DNA of 20,966 nucleotides from Dehalococcoidia bacterium. Its GTDB lineage: Bacteria > Chloroflexota > Dehalococcoidia > SZUA-161. Below, in pieces: positions 1 through 8,216 of the stretch (the stretch's first letter is position 1; every line of letters begins with the position of its first letter). The DNA lies in assembly GCA_004376205.1 (NCBI GenBank), contig SOKG01000002.1, forward strand, positions 1-20,966, in the 5' to 3' direction. The notes below the pieces were generated by a model, which was not told where the DNA came from, did no database searches, and worked only from the letters and a program-made list of their open reading frames with translations. The position numbers and the translations under genes are program-made.

Positions 1-1
1 C

Positions 2-1654
2 AATGGGGACTGGGCTTTCTCCCGGGAGCGCGACTGGGGGACACCGCTCAATATCTGGCACTGTGGGTCATGCGATGCGCAGAACCTTGCGGAGCGGAAG
101 CCCCTGGAGCGAGAGTGTGTGGGCAGCGTTGAGGAGCTGAAGGCCAAGCCAGGCATCAGCGGCATAGAGGGTCTCTCGGACTTGCATCGTCCCTATATTG
201 ATGAGGTGACATACGATTGTCCCCAATGTGGCGCGGAGATGCGCCGTGTGCCCGAGGTTATCGATTGCTGGTTTGACTCCGGGGCGATGCCCTTTGCCCA
301 GTGGCACTATCCCTTCGAGAACCAGGCTCTTTTCGAGGAGCGCTTCCCTGCTGACTACATCTGTGAGGCTGTGGACCAGACGCGCGGCTGGTTCTACAGC
401 CTGCATGCCCTCTCTATCCTTCTGAAGGAGCAGCCTTGCTTTAGCAACGTCATTTGTCTCGGCCATATCCTCGACGCCACCGGGGAGAAAATGAGTAAGT
501 CGAAGGGTAACGTTGTCACTCCTGAGGAGGTGCTGGATGCCAGCGGGGCCGATGCTCTGCGCTGGTATCTATATACCTCCTCCCCCCCGGGCAATGTGCG
601 CCGCTTTTCCGGAGAGCTGGTCGAGGAAGTTGTACGCAAGTTCTTGCTAACCCTATGGAATACCTACTCTTTCTTCGTGACCTATGCCAACATCGACAAA
701 TTCGACCCTCGTACTTCTGTCAGCCAGGAGGGTCTTCCTGAACTCGACCGCTGGATACTCTCGGAGCTCAACCAGCTTGTCGATAGGGTGACTCGCTCGC
801 TCGATCAATATGATCCCACAGGGGCGGGACGGATGATCGAGGATTTTGTGCAAGACCTCTCTAATTGGTACGTGAGAAGGAGCCGAAGGCGATTTTGGAA
901 GAGCGAGAACGATGCTGACAAACAAGCGGCTTACACAACCCTCTACCAGTGCCTGGTCACATTGGCCAAACTGCTTGCCCCGTTCACCCCGTTTATTGCC
1001 GAGGAGCTTTATCAGAACCTGGTGAGGTCGGTTGATAAGAGTGCTGCGGAGAGCGTTCACCTCACCGATTATCCCCAGGCTGACCTGAGTCAGGTTGATG
1101 AGGAATTATCCGCCGATACTCGTTTGGCGATGACGGTGTCGAGTCTGGGGCGTTCTGCTCGCGCCAAAGCGAACTTGAAAGTGCGCCAGCCCCTGGCGAA
1201 GGTTCTGGTGAAGGTTAGGTCGAAAAGAGAGCAAGCAGGCTTGAATCGAATGGCCTCTCAGGTGCTAGAGGAACTCAACGTGAAAAGAGTAGATGTTACG
1301 ATCGGCGTACCTGCAACTGCCGTTACCGCAGAAGGCCTGCCTCCTACTATTGAAGTTGAATTGGATACTAATATCGATCAGAAGCTTGCTGACGAAGGCT
1401 TGGCGCGGGAGCTGGTGCACCGCCTCCAGACGATGCGCAAGCAGGCTGGCTTCGATATCGCTGATTACATCGAGACCTATTATCAGGGGGGTGATTCGAT
1501 CCAGCGAGTGATGAGGGAATTTGCCTCCTACATCAGGCAGGAGACCTTGTCGCAAACGCTAACTCAGGGTAGTCCCCCGGATGGAGCCTTTGCCAAGAGC
1601 CACACGATTGACGGCGATGAGGTAGTGTTGGCGGTAAAGAGAGTGAGCGGCTAA
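2..1654 (+). CDS. ileS: Isoleucyl-tRNA synthetase, C-terminal half (5' truncated by window edge)
   Basis: Class I aminoacyl-tRNA synthetase that charges tRNA-Ile with isoleucine in the cytoplasm. The frame is open from base 2 with no start, so about the first half (HIGH motif and editing domain) lies outside the window; about 550 residues remain. The visible part opens with RERDWGTPLNIW, followed by a Cys pair (CGSC) and a second (CPQC), a likely zinc site. WFDSGAMPFAQ and the KMSKS loop (bases 488-502, KMSKSKGN) then complete the catalytic core. The remainder is the helical anticodon-binding domain and a C-terminal region. The 'WFDSG.MP.AQWHYPFEN' wording and the lack of a C-terminal zinc finger suggest the eukaryote-like type of bacterial IleRS, often linked to mupirocin tolerance; that is family knowledge, not shown here. 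Its TAA overlaps the stop codon of the convergent htrA-like gene. Confidence 0.96.
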   Translation, partial: NGDWAFSRERDWGTPLNIWHCGSCDAQNLAERKPLERECVGSVEELKAKPGISGIEGLSDLHRPYIDEVTYDCPQCGAEMRRVPEVIDCWFDSGAMPFAQWHYPFENQALFEERFPADYICEAVDQTRGWFYSLHALSILLKEQPCFSNVICLGHILDATGEKMSKSKGNVVTPEEVLDASGADALRWYLYTSSPPGNVRRFSGELVEEVVRKFLLTLWNTYSFFVTYANIDKFDPRTSVSQEGLPELDRWILSELNQLVDRVTRSLDQYDPTGAGRMIEDFVQDLSNWYVRRSRRRFWKSENDADKQAAYTTLYQCLVTLAKLLAPFTPFIAEELYQNLVRSVDKSAAESVHLTDYPQADLSQVDEELSADTRLAMTVSSLGRSARAKANLKVRQPLAKVLVKVRSKREQAGLNRMASQVLEELNVKRVDVTIGVPATAVTAEGLPPTIEVELDTNIDQKLADEGLARELVHRLQTMRKQAGFDIADYIETYYQGGDSIQRVMREFASYIRQETLSQTLTQGSPPDGAFAKSHTIDGDEVVLAVKRVSG

Positions 1655-2748
1655 AGTCCTTCCGGCCTTTCCACTAGGGTGACCCAGACTTCGTGCTGCT
1701 GTTCCCCTCTCCAGAAGGTTATCCCTACCCTGTCCCCGACGTCATACTCCCATAGCAGCTTTATCAACTGGGATGCCTCGCTCACCTCCTGCCCCTGGAA
1801 GTGGGTGATAACGTCGCCGACCTCGATACCCTCTCCTGCTGCCGGGCTATCCGGTACAACGGACCGTACAAGAACCCCTCTATTTCTGGACAAGCCGAGT
1901 TCCGTAGCCAGAGCCGGGGTAACTGTTTGCAGTGTGACACCCAGATAAGGTCTGGTGACTCGCCCGTACTGGACTAGATCCTCATATACTCGCCGGGCGG
2001 TGCTGGCGTTTATGGCAAAGCCGATGTTTTGCGCCGTGTATATGATGGCGCTGTTAATCCCTACTACTTTGCCTTCGAGATCTACCAAGGGTCCGCCGCT
2101 GTTCCCGGGGTTGATCGCGGCATCTGTCTGGATTACATCGTAAAAGGTGCTCTCCTCTAAGGTGAAGGAGCGCTCGAGATTGCTTACTATGCCTATGGTC
2201 ACCGAGGGACCACCTTCAAGCCCCAGAGCATTGCCCAGAGCAATTACCCAGTCTCCGATGCGCAGCTTCGAGGTGTCGGCGAAACTGAGTGTGGGGAAAT
2301 CCTGCCCCTCTATTTTGATCACCGCCAGGTCGCTGAGGAGATCGGCGCCTATTAACTCAGCCTGATAGATATGGTCATCGTCGGGGAGAAGCACCTCGAT
2401 GTTGCGGGCATCCTCAACCACGTGATTGTTGGTCAGGATATAGCCGTCCGAGCTGAGGAGCACCCCTGAGCCACTCTTGGTACGTAGGTACTGGGTGAAG
2501 AAAGAGAATTCGATGTACTCAACGGAAATGTAAACCACTGCTGGTGTAACCCTTTCCACAATCCCAGCGATGGAGGGAAGGGGCGATGGCGTGGATTGGG
2601 TGGGGGTTGCCGTTGGCTGGGTCGCAGGTGTAGGGGTTGCGGTGATGGTTGGCGTGGGGGTGCTCGTTTGATCTGATGCAGTGTCACATGCGCTGACAAA
2701 CAGCAGCAAGAGCACCACAGGCAAAACGAGGACTCTGATCCTGATCAT
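1651..2748 (-). CDS. HtrA/DegP-type S1C serine protease, predicted lipoprotein, one PDZ domain
   Basis: Envelope quality-control protease of the trypsin-like S1C family, 365 residues. The N-terminus is a lipoprotein signal: hydrophobic stretch 5-20 ending in a VSAC lipobox with Cys21. A Thr/Pro/Ser-rich linker (about 22-58) follows and should tether the enzyme away from the membrane. The protease domain shows the catalytic triad His109 (TNNHVV), Asp140 (SDLAVI) and Ser217 (GNSGGP). A single PDZ domain (about 266-360, beginning PYLGV) ends the protein. It lies 26 bp downstream of the yihY-like gene and is probably co-transcribed. The ribosome-binding site before the ATG is weak (only AGG close by). 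Acting outside the cytoplasmic membrane is inferred from the signal. The family is certain; assignment to degP, degQ or degS orthology is not possible. Confidence 0.95.
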   Translation of the reverse strand: MIRIRVLVLPVVLLLLFVSACDTASDQTSTPTPTITATPTPATQPTATPTQSTPSPLPSIAGIVERVTPAVVYISVEYIEFSFFTQYLRTKSGSGVLLSSDGYILTNNHVVEDARNIEVLLPDDDHIYQAELIGADLLSDLAVIKIEGQDFPTLSFADTSKLRIGDWVIALGNALGLEGGPSVTIGIVSNLERSFTLEESTFYDVIQTDAAINPGNSGGPLVDLEGKVVGINSAIIYTAQNIGFAINASTARRVYEDLVQYGRVTRPYLGVTLQTVTPALATELGLSRNRGVLVRSVVPDSPAAGEGIEVGDVITHFQGQEVSEASQLIKLLWEYDVGDRVGITFWRGEQQHEVWVTLVERPEGL

Positions 2749-2774
2749 CCTAGAGGTCGCTTGTTTTTCTTGGG

Positions 2775-3758
2775 TTAACCTTTTCCCAGCATCAGTCGGC
2801 GGAGTGCGCCCACTCCACCTGAGGTCAGCGATGACATGTTTCCGAAAAGCGCTGGTGGCAATGGCGCCAATCTGAGGAGCTTCTCTTTAGTAGTTTCCTC
2901 AGCCAGGGCTTCTGTGGCCAGCGCAGGTCTTACCCTGGGGTATACCGAGGTAAGCTTGGCGCAGAAGAGCAGGATCACTGCCGAGATATACGCCCAGGTC
3001 ATCAAGGCGATGATTACGCCCACGGAGCCGTAGACAAGGCTGTAGGTAGCGAAGTTGGCCACGAACCAGACAAAAACATTCTTGACAATCTCGAATAGAA
3101 CTGCCGCTGCCAGTGCCCCGATCGCGGCGTGCCGCCAGTGAACCTTGGTGTTGGGAACCAGCTTGTAGAGGAACAGAACACCCAGGAAAGTGATAAAGAC
3201 GCTAGTCGCGATTACAGCGGAGTGCCAAACCAGGCTGCCATCCATAAGTCGTTCTCCGAAAACAGGAAGGCTTGCCTCTCGGATGACCTTAAAAGCGGTA
3301 GTTAAGCCGAGAGACATGAGTATAAGGGCGCCCAATCCTATCATCATTAGGAACTCCATCAGTCTCTCGTGGAAGAAGGGACGGGGCTGTCTTACGCCCC
3401 AGGCGGTATTCAACGATTTCCTGATGGCATTGAACACGGTCATGCCTGCCCAGATAAGCCCTACAGTGGCTATTATGCCTGCCGCTCCCCAGCTACGAGA
3501 GACAGCCAGGATCGTGCCCTCCACGAAGTCTGTCGACACTGGGATGAAACCGGTGATTGCTTCTGTCACCTTGGCCGCGGCGCTGGGATCCTTCATGATG
3601 AGGCCGAATATCGAGATTGCTGCCAAGACTAAAGGGAAGAGTGAAAGCAAGAGATAGAAGGAGACCGCGGCCGCCAGATGGGGGCAATTATCTGCAAGGA
3701 ACTCGTTGACGGCTCCTTTTATCACCTCTACGACAGTCAGTAATCGTCGCGCTGTCAT
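2775..3758 (-). CDS. YihY/BrkB (UPF0761) family integral membrane protein
   Basis: Polytopic membrane protein of 327 residues in the YihY/virulence factor BrkB family. The biochemical role of this family is not established. Six hydrophobic segments can be placed at about 29-54, 92-112, 135-158, 178-200, 209-231 and 243-270. Family hallmarks are AAAVSFYLLLSLFPL near the N-terminus, VPNTKVHWRHAAIGA before helix 5, and YGSVGVIIALMTWAY in helix 6. The C-terminal 55 residues are polar and probably cytoplasmic. The first ATG has GGAG only 2 bases away (AAAAAGGAGCA-ATG), an unusually close spacing, so initiation may be weak or a nearby GTG may be used. It is the first gene of a two-gene unit with the htrA-like protease and has about 300 bp of non-coding DNA upstream. 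Confidence 0.93.
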   Translation of the reverse strand: MTARRLLTVVEVIKGAVNEFLADNCPHLAAAVSFYLLLSLFPLVLAAISIFGLIMKDPSAAAKVTEAITGFIPVSTDFVEGTILAVSRSWGAAGIIATVGLIWAGMTVFNAIRKSLNTAWGVRQPRPFFHERLMEFLMMIGLGALILMSLGLTTAFKVIREASLPVFGERLMDGSLVWHSAVIATSVFITFLGVLFLYKLVPNTKVHWRHAAIGALAAAVLFEIVKNVFVWFVANFATYSLVYGSVGVIIALMTWAYISAVILLFCAKLTSVYPRVRPALATEALAEETTKEKLLRLAPLPPALFGNMSSLTSGGVGALRRLMLGKG

Positions 3759-3908
3759 TGCTCCTTTTTCCGCCTCTATCGGCGCTTATGGATTTATGGT
3801 TGAGACGATGGTTTCTTGACCTGCTTCGCGTGTTATAGAGTTCGCCTCATTTTCAGCTGGATGGACTAACGGACTGTTCTTATCCCCATATTCTGGTTTA
3901 AAGTCATC

Positions 3909-3953
3909 AAAAAGTCCGCTCTGGTGCTTTTTAGCCTTGTTCCGCAACGGACT
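3909..3953 (-). terminator. Possible hairpin with T-run between accDA and yihY
   Basis: On the minus strand AGTCCG (3953-3948) and CGGACT (3918-3913) are perfect inverted copies, the second followed by TTTTT. The 29-base loop contains a nested GCT-AAAA-AGC mini-stem. The 3' T-run is terminator-like, but the outer stem is short and the loop is large for a standard intrinsic terminator. It could end accDA transcription or be part of a structured leader for yihY. Confidence 0.25.
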
Positions 3954-3980
3954 CTAGTCTATTTTATCACGTGTTGTCAA
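3951..3980 (-). promoter_or_regulatory. Candidate promoter for the yihY-htrA unit
   Basis: The minus strand has a perfect -35 TTGACA (3980-3975), an 18-base spacer and TAGAGT (3956-3951), which matches 4 of 6 positions of the -10 consensus. Transcription would start near 3944, giving a leader of about 185 bases before the yihY ATG at 3758. The -10 overlaps the 5' arm of the 3909-3953 hairpin. Confidence 0.35.
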
Positions 3981-4003
3981 GTCCCTCTACTAGTCCCTAT
4001 TAT
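3974..4003 (+). promoter_or_regulatory. Plus-strand promoter-like hexamers, antisense to the accDA 3' end
   Basis: TTGTCA (3974-3979), an 18-base spacer and TATTAT (3998-4003) form a sigma70-like pair on the plus strand. No plus-strand gene lies downstream, so any transcript would run antisense into accDA from about 4010. It overlaps the minus-strand TTGACA, so the site could also be coincidental symmetry in an AT-rich stretch. Confidence 0.25.
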
Positions 4004-4004
4004 A

Positions 4005-4050
4005 CAGCAACTTTCCAGCTGCTGGCTAGTCAGGGTCTTAGCGCAAGACC
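4005..4050 (-). terminator. Tandem hairpins just downstream of accDA
   Basis: Two inverted repeats lie 6 to 51 bases past the accDA stop. GGTCTT-loop-AAGACC (4050-4034) has a perfect 6-bp stem and a 5-base loop. CAGCAGC-TGGAAA-GTTGCTG (4024-4005) has 7 pairs including one G-U. Neither is followed by a T-run, so Rho-independent termination is doubtful. They may protect the 3' end of the long tauE-udg-ftsK-accDA message or assist another termination mode. Confidence 0.4.
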
Positions 4051-4055
4051 GTAAA

Positions 4056-5858
4056 CTACTCTCGCTGACCTTTATCTGGCTGATGTTCTCCTTTGTCGGC
4101 TGTCGACAGGCGTTGCTTCAGCTTGGATACGCCGCGCTGCAGCAGGTCTTGGACATCAGCCACCTCCTTGGAAATAGTGGCCCTGAAGTAAGAGCTGTAT
4201 TCGCCCATGCGGCGAAATTTCTTGTAACGCTTTTTGACCAGCTTGGGCAGAGTGTCTTGTTGAGCTTCGAGAAGCTCACGAACAAGGGAGTTCTTCAGTA
4301 ACCGAGCGGCTTCATCGGGATCGTTATGGGCACCGCCCTCCGGCTCGGGCACCACTGTATCGATGACGCCTAGCTCCTTGCAGTCCAGAGCAGTGAGCTT
4401 CAAAGCTGAAGCCATCTCCTCCGCTTTTCTGGCATCTCGATAGATGATGGACGCTGCGTCCTCGGGCGAGATGACAGAATAGATTGCATTTTCCAGCATC
4501 AGGATCCGATCGGCAACCCCGAGGGCGAGTGCCCCCTCGCTTCCTCCCTCCCCGACGATAACCGATACTATGGGAGTTGGGAGGTCCGACATGAGGGCCA
4601 GGGTGCTTGCGATCGCCTGTCCAATACCCCGCTCTTCGGCATCGAGCCCGGGATAGGCCCCTGGGGTATCAATTAGGGTTATTACGGGCAGTCCAAAGAC
4701 GGCAGCCAGCCTCATAGCCCTCTGTGCCTTGCGGAAACCCTCGGGGTAGGCCCGGCCCTCGTTATGGCTTCGCTCCTGCCCGATTACGACCACTGCCTCT
4801 CCGCTGAGTTCAGCCACTCCACATACCACTGCCCCGTCGTCACCATAGTGACGATCGCCGCGGAGTTCGACAAAGGATGAGGTGATCCTGGAGATATAGT
4901 CCAAAGCGGTAGGTCGCTTCTGGTGGCGCGCCAGCTGTACCGTGTGCCAGGCTTGCTCTTCTGGATGCTCAGGGAGGGGATATGGTTTACCTCTCTTGGT
5001 CATGGTCAAGCGATATCTGGAGCTAAGCAGGTCGAGGAGTACAGATAGTAACTGGCGCAGCTTGGTGCGATCGACCACTTGGTCAATCATCCCGTGCTGC
5101 AGATGGTCCTCGGCAGTGTGGCTACCCTCGGGGAGAGGTTTCCCTGAGGTCTGCTCCACCACACGCAACGGTGCGAAGCCAATCAGCGCCTGTGGCTCGG
5201 CCAGGATCACGTCCCCAAGGTTGGCGAAGCTTGCATAGACCTCTCCGCTGGTGGGATTGGTCAGAACTGAGATATGAGGCAGCCTTTGAGCGTGGAGGTG
5301 CTTGGCTGCGGCTGCAGTTTTGGCCATCTGCATGAGGGAGAGCACCCCTTCCTGCACTCTGGCCCCACCGCTTGAGACCACCGTGACCATGGGAATCCTC
5401 CTCCTGGCGGCCAGCTCGAACGCCAGCGCCACCTTCTCACCGACCACGCCTCCCATATTGCCCCCCAGAAAGCCGAAATCGAGCACGGCGATGGCTGTAG
5501 GATTACCGCCAATCGTGCAAACCCCCGTGATCACCGCCTCAGTCAGCCCCGTCCTGAGCTGAGCCTCGAGGATGCGTTCCCCGTAGGGCTCTTTTCCTGA
5601 GAAGGCAAGAGGGTCGATGGAGCTCAGGAATCGGTTTACCTCCTTGAAGCTTCCAGTATCGACCAGGAGGTCTATCCGCTGCCGCGCTGGGAGGCTGTGA
5701 TGGAATCTACACTCAGGGCAGACCCGGTAGCGATGATAGATTTCTGATTGGGTCAGGTTGATGCCGCAAAACAGGCAGTATTCCTCCTCCACGATTTGCT
5801 GCTCCTCGACCTCATCCTGTTGCACAGGCGAGGCAGGGAAATCATCACGATTTTTCAT
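4056..5858 (-). CDS. accDA: Single-chain acetyl-CoA carboxylase carboxyltransferase (AccD-AccA fusion)
   Basis: Carboxyltransferase component of acetyl-CoA carboxylase, moving CO2 from carboxybiotin to acetyl-CoA to give malonyl-CoA for fatty acid synthesis. The 600-residue chain joins the two subunits that are separate in E. coli. The AccD (beta) part has a four-Cys zinc finger (Cys28, 31, 47, 50), LGGNMGGVVGEK near 131-142 and SSGGARVQEG at 162-171. From about residue 290 the AccA (alpha) part follows, with ELRGDRHYGDD (331-341), the IDTPGAYPG stretch (396-404) and GEGGSEGALALG (436-447). The frame continues upstream inside ftsK, but ATG 5858 is preferred: it has AAGGGGGGAG just upstream, places the zinc finger near the N-terminus as in AccD, and overlaps the ftsK end by only 14 bases, suggesting translational coupling. 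AccB and AccC are not in this window. Confidence 0.95.
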   Translation of the reverse strand: MKNRDDFPASPVQQDEVEEQQIVEEEYCLFCGINLTQSEIYHRYRVCPECRFHHSLPARQRIDLLVDTGSFKEVNRFLSSIDPLAFSGKEPYGERILEAQLRTGLTEAVITGVCTIGGNPTAIAVLDFGFLGGNMGGVVGEKVALAFELAARRRIPMVTVVSSGGARVQEGVLSLMQMAKTAAAAKHLHAQRLPHISVLTNPTSGEVYASFANLGDVILAEPQALIGFAPLRVVEQTSGKPLPEGSHTAEDHLQHGMIDQVVDRTKLRQLLSVLLDLLSSRYRLTMTKRGKPYPLPEHPEEQAWHTVQLARHQKRPTALDYISRITSSFVELRGDRHYGDDGAVVCGVAELSGEAVVVIGQERSHNEGRAYPEGFRKAQRAMRLAAVFGLPVITLIDTPGAYPGLDAEERGIGQAIASTLALMSDLPTPIVSVIVGEGGSEGALALGVADRILMLENAIYSVISPEDAASIIYRDARKAEEMASALKLTALDCKELGVIDTVVPEPEGGAHNDPDEAARLLKNSLVRELLEAQQDTLPKLVKKRYKKFRRMGEYSSYFRATISKEVADVQDLLQRGVSKLKQRLSTADKGEHQPDKGQRE

Positions 5859-8202
5859 CACTCCCCCCTTCATCTGCTTCAACAACCTCCGCGGGACTAC
5901 CCGGTTCACTACGGATGATAATCCCGTCCCTCTCCAGAGAGTCCATGATCCTCGCTGCCCGCGGATAACCGACGTGGAGTCGGCGCTGGATAAGGGAGGT
6001 GGAAATGTGAGAACTCTCCCTGGCCAATCTCCTCGCTGTCGCCAGCATAGGATCGTCGTCCCATGTCTCATCAACCGATATCGAGGCGAAGGTTTTGGCC
6101 ACGGTGTCCCCCAGGGAGGGTGCGTAGAGATCTTGTCTCTGCTTCCAGAATTTGACCACTCTATCTATCTCCTGGTCGGAGACAAAGCACCCCCGCAGTC
6201 GCTTGGGCTTGGCGGCGTCAGGTGGCATATAGAGCATATCACCTCGCCCCAGCAGCTTCTCCGCACCAGCGGCATCGAGGATGGTGCGAGAGTCCACGAT
6301 GGAGGTTACCGCAAAGGCTATCCTGGTGGGGAAATTAGCCTTGATCAGTCCGGTAACCACGTCCACGGAGGGACGTTGGGTAGCGATGATAAGATGGATG
6401 CCGGTGGCCCGCGACAGCTGGGCTAGACGGCAGACGGAGGGCTCAACCACCTCGGCTGCAGTCATCATAAGGTGAGCCAATTCATCTATGACGACCACCA
6501 GATAGGGAATGGGCTCGGTTATCAGCTGGCTGCGGTTGTAGCCCTCGATGTTGCGCACTCCCGCCGCTGCGAACTTATTATAGCGGTTATCCATCTCCCT
6601 GATGAGACGGCGCAGGGCCTCGATCGCCTTATCGACTTCAACGACTACCGGCGATATGAGATGAGGCACACCAGCGAAGTTCACTAGCTCCACCCGCTTG
6701 GGATCGATGAGTAGCATACGCATATCTTGCGGCGGGTTCTGCATTAGCAGGCAAGTGATAATGGCATTAATGCACACTGTCTTGCCGCTTCCTGTTTCGC
6801 CGGCAATGAGCAGGTGAGGCATCTTGGAAAGATCAGCGGCTACCGCCTCACCAGCGGTCCCTTTGCCCAATGCCAAGGCGAGGCTTGATTTCGACCTGAT
6901 CCTGTGGAAGGCTGGACTGTCAGCCACGCTCCTGAGGCGCACCAAAGCACTGGCGGTGTTGGGAACCTCAATTCCCACCAGGGGTTTTCCTGGAACCGGG
7001 GCTTCGATTCTGATGCCGGGGGAGGCCAGGGCGAGCTCAAGGTTGCTGGCCAAGGCGGTGATACGCTCCACCTTTACTCTCGTTTTGGATACCTCCTCCT
7101 GCCTCTCTATGGGATTGCCATCTTTATCCAGCTTGACCTTGCCCTGCTGGTCTCGCTCTACCACCCGCTTGTACTTGCGAGTCCAGCCCGGCTCGATGCC
7201 AAACTGGGTAACGGAAGGCCCTGGATTTATTTGCAGCACTTTGGCCTCTACCCCATAACTGGCAAGAGCTTCCTCAATCAGCCTTGCCCGCTGCTCATTG
7301 TCCGCCGTACTGAACGCGGTCTCGACCACCCTATCGAGGAGTTCGATGGCAGGCAATTGCCCCCTTTCGGGGACAGCGAGCTTGGCTGGCTCTTTGCCAG
7401 TAGGTATCTCTATTCTCTCCTCGGTGGCAATGGCTGGCTGGCGCGGCATCTGGTCGGTCGCTGCTTCAGGTTCGGCCATAACTTGATCCGCGTCAAACTC
7501 GGAACTCAAGGTCTCCCTCGCTGTCTCAGATTCAGCTGCAGGCCGACGGCGTAACGCATGGCTCAGGGCAACGATCGATCCCATCAGCAATCGACGGGGA
7601 GGATACCTGCGGTACAACTGAGCCAACCGGTGTCCCAATCCTGCAAGAAGCCGCGAGGCACGGAAAAGCATTGCTGACCCTGCTGCCCTTGCTGCCGAGC
7701 CCAAAAGCTGGAGGAATCTAAGGCTGATTTTGGGGGCGACAAGCGCTATCCCCGCCAGGATGAAAAGAGCGAGCCTCAAGGCTGAGGGGACAGCAGCCCC
7801 TTGGCTGCCCACCAAGTACTCTCCTGCCCTCCCACCCAGGCTTACCTCGCTGAATCTGGCATCGGCGATTGTGAGTCCGGAGGGATGGAATAAGGAGAGT
7901 ATAGCCCAGACTGCAATGGTTAAGGAAAGGACGCCCAGCCAGATGTTCCACCGTGTGAGCAGGCTACGCCGTCTTGGACTCCATAGCAATAGGAGGACAG
8001 CAACTCCCACCCAGGCAAGACACAGGATAAGCCCAAAGCCTATGGCCTCAAAAATGACGGTGCCCAGCAACTCGCGGAAAAAGACTACCACTCCCAATAC
8101 CGCTGCTGCCACAACAATCCTCAACACCATCCACTGGTAGCCTAAGAAGCTGTTGGATGCGCCGGGGTTGCCGCGGCGGTTTTTGGATTCCGATCTCGCC
8201 AT
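5845..8202 (-). CDS. ftsK: FtsK/SpoIIIE-type DNA translocase
   Basis: Membrane-anchored hexameric ATPase that pumps chromosomal DNA through the division septum. The 785 residues hold an N-terminal membrane region (hydrophobic segments about 25-42, 48-74, 86-104 and 139-156) and a basic then variable linker (about 160-280). The alpha/beta motor follows, with Walker A GETGSGKT (468-475), Walker B VVVIDELAHL (569-578) and IIATQRPSVDVVTG (605-618). A C-terminal winged-helix gamma domain (about 715-770, with SLIQRRLHVGYPRAARIMD) should read polarity sequences. A charged segment (about 343-375) sits in the alpha domain, where E. coli FtsK runs straight from 'PGP.VT.FE' into the next helix. The ATG has AGGAAAAGG upstream and lies 14 bp after the udg stop; the 3' end overlaps accDA. 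Confidence 0.95.
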   Translation of the reverse strand: MARSESKNRRGNPGASNSFLGYQWMVLRIVVAAAVLGVVVFFRELLGTVIFEAIGFGLILCLAWVGVAVLLLLWSPRRRSLLTRWNIWLGVLSLTIAVWAILSLFHPSGLTIADARFSEVSLGGRAGEYLVGSQGAAVPSALRLALFILAGIALVAPKISLRFLQLLGSAARAAGSAMLFRASRLLAGLGHRLAQLYRRYPPRRLLMGSIVALSHALRRRPAAESETARETLSSEFDADQVMAEPEAATDQMPRQPAIATEERIEIPTGKEPAKLAVPERGQLPAIELLDRVVETAFSTADNEQRARLIEEALASYGVEAKVLQINPGPSVTQFGIEPGWTRKYKRVVERDQQGKVKLDKDGNPIERQEEVSKTRVKVERITALASNLELALASPGIRIEAPVPGKPLVGIEVPNTASALVRLRSVADSPAFHRIRSKSSLALALGKGTAGEAVAADLSKMPHLLIAGETGSGKTVCINAIITCLLMQNPPQDMRMLLIDPKRVELVNFAGVPHLISPVVVEVDKAIEALRRLIREMDNRYNKFAAAGVRNIEGYNRSQLITEPIPYLVVVIDELAHLMMTAAEVVEPSVCRLAQLSRATGIHLIIATQRPSVDVVTGLIKANFPTRIAFAVTSIVDSRTILDAAGAEKLLGRGDMLYMPPDAAKPKRLRGCFVSDQEIDRVVKFWKQRQDLYAPSLGDTVAKTFASISVDETWDDDPMLATARRLARESSHISTSLIQRRLHVGYPRAARIMDSLERDGIIIRSEPGSPAEVVEADEGGSDEKS

Positions 8203-8216
8203 ATCTATGCCTTTTC

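Noticed and set aside
2775..3758. Naming the YihY-like protein ribonuclease BN
   Set aside because: That label is a historical misannotation of the family; the sequence is a six-helix membrane protein with no nuclease motif.
3924..4301. Plus-strand ORF of 125 codons near promoter-like hexamers
   Set aside because: Its second half is antisense to the end of accDA and the first half reads through hairpins; it shows no recognisable domain and no ribosome-binding site.
5859..6074. N-terminal extension of the accDA frame by 72 codons
   Set aside because: The extension lies inside ftsK, has no resemblance to AccD, and the ATG at 5858 has a better ribosome-binding site and the usual distance to the zinc finger.
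5758..7554. Long plus-strand ORFs of 144-222 codons inside the ftsK/accDA region
   Set aside because: They are antisense shadows in GC-rich coding DNA; the minus-strand frames have complete motor and carboxyltransferase motifs.
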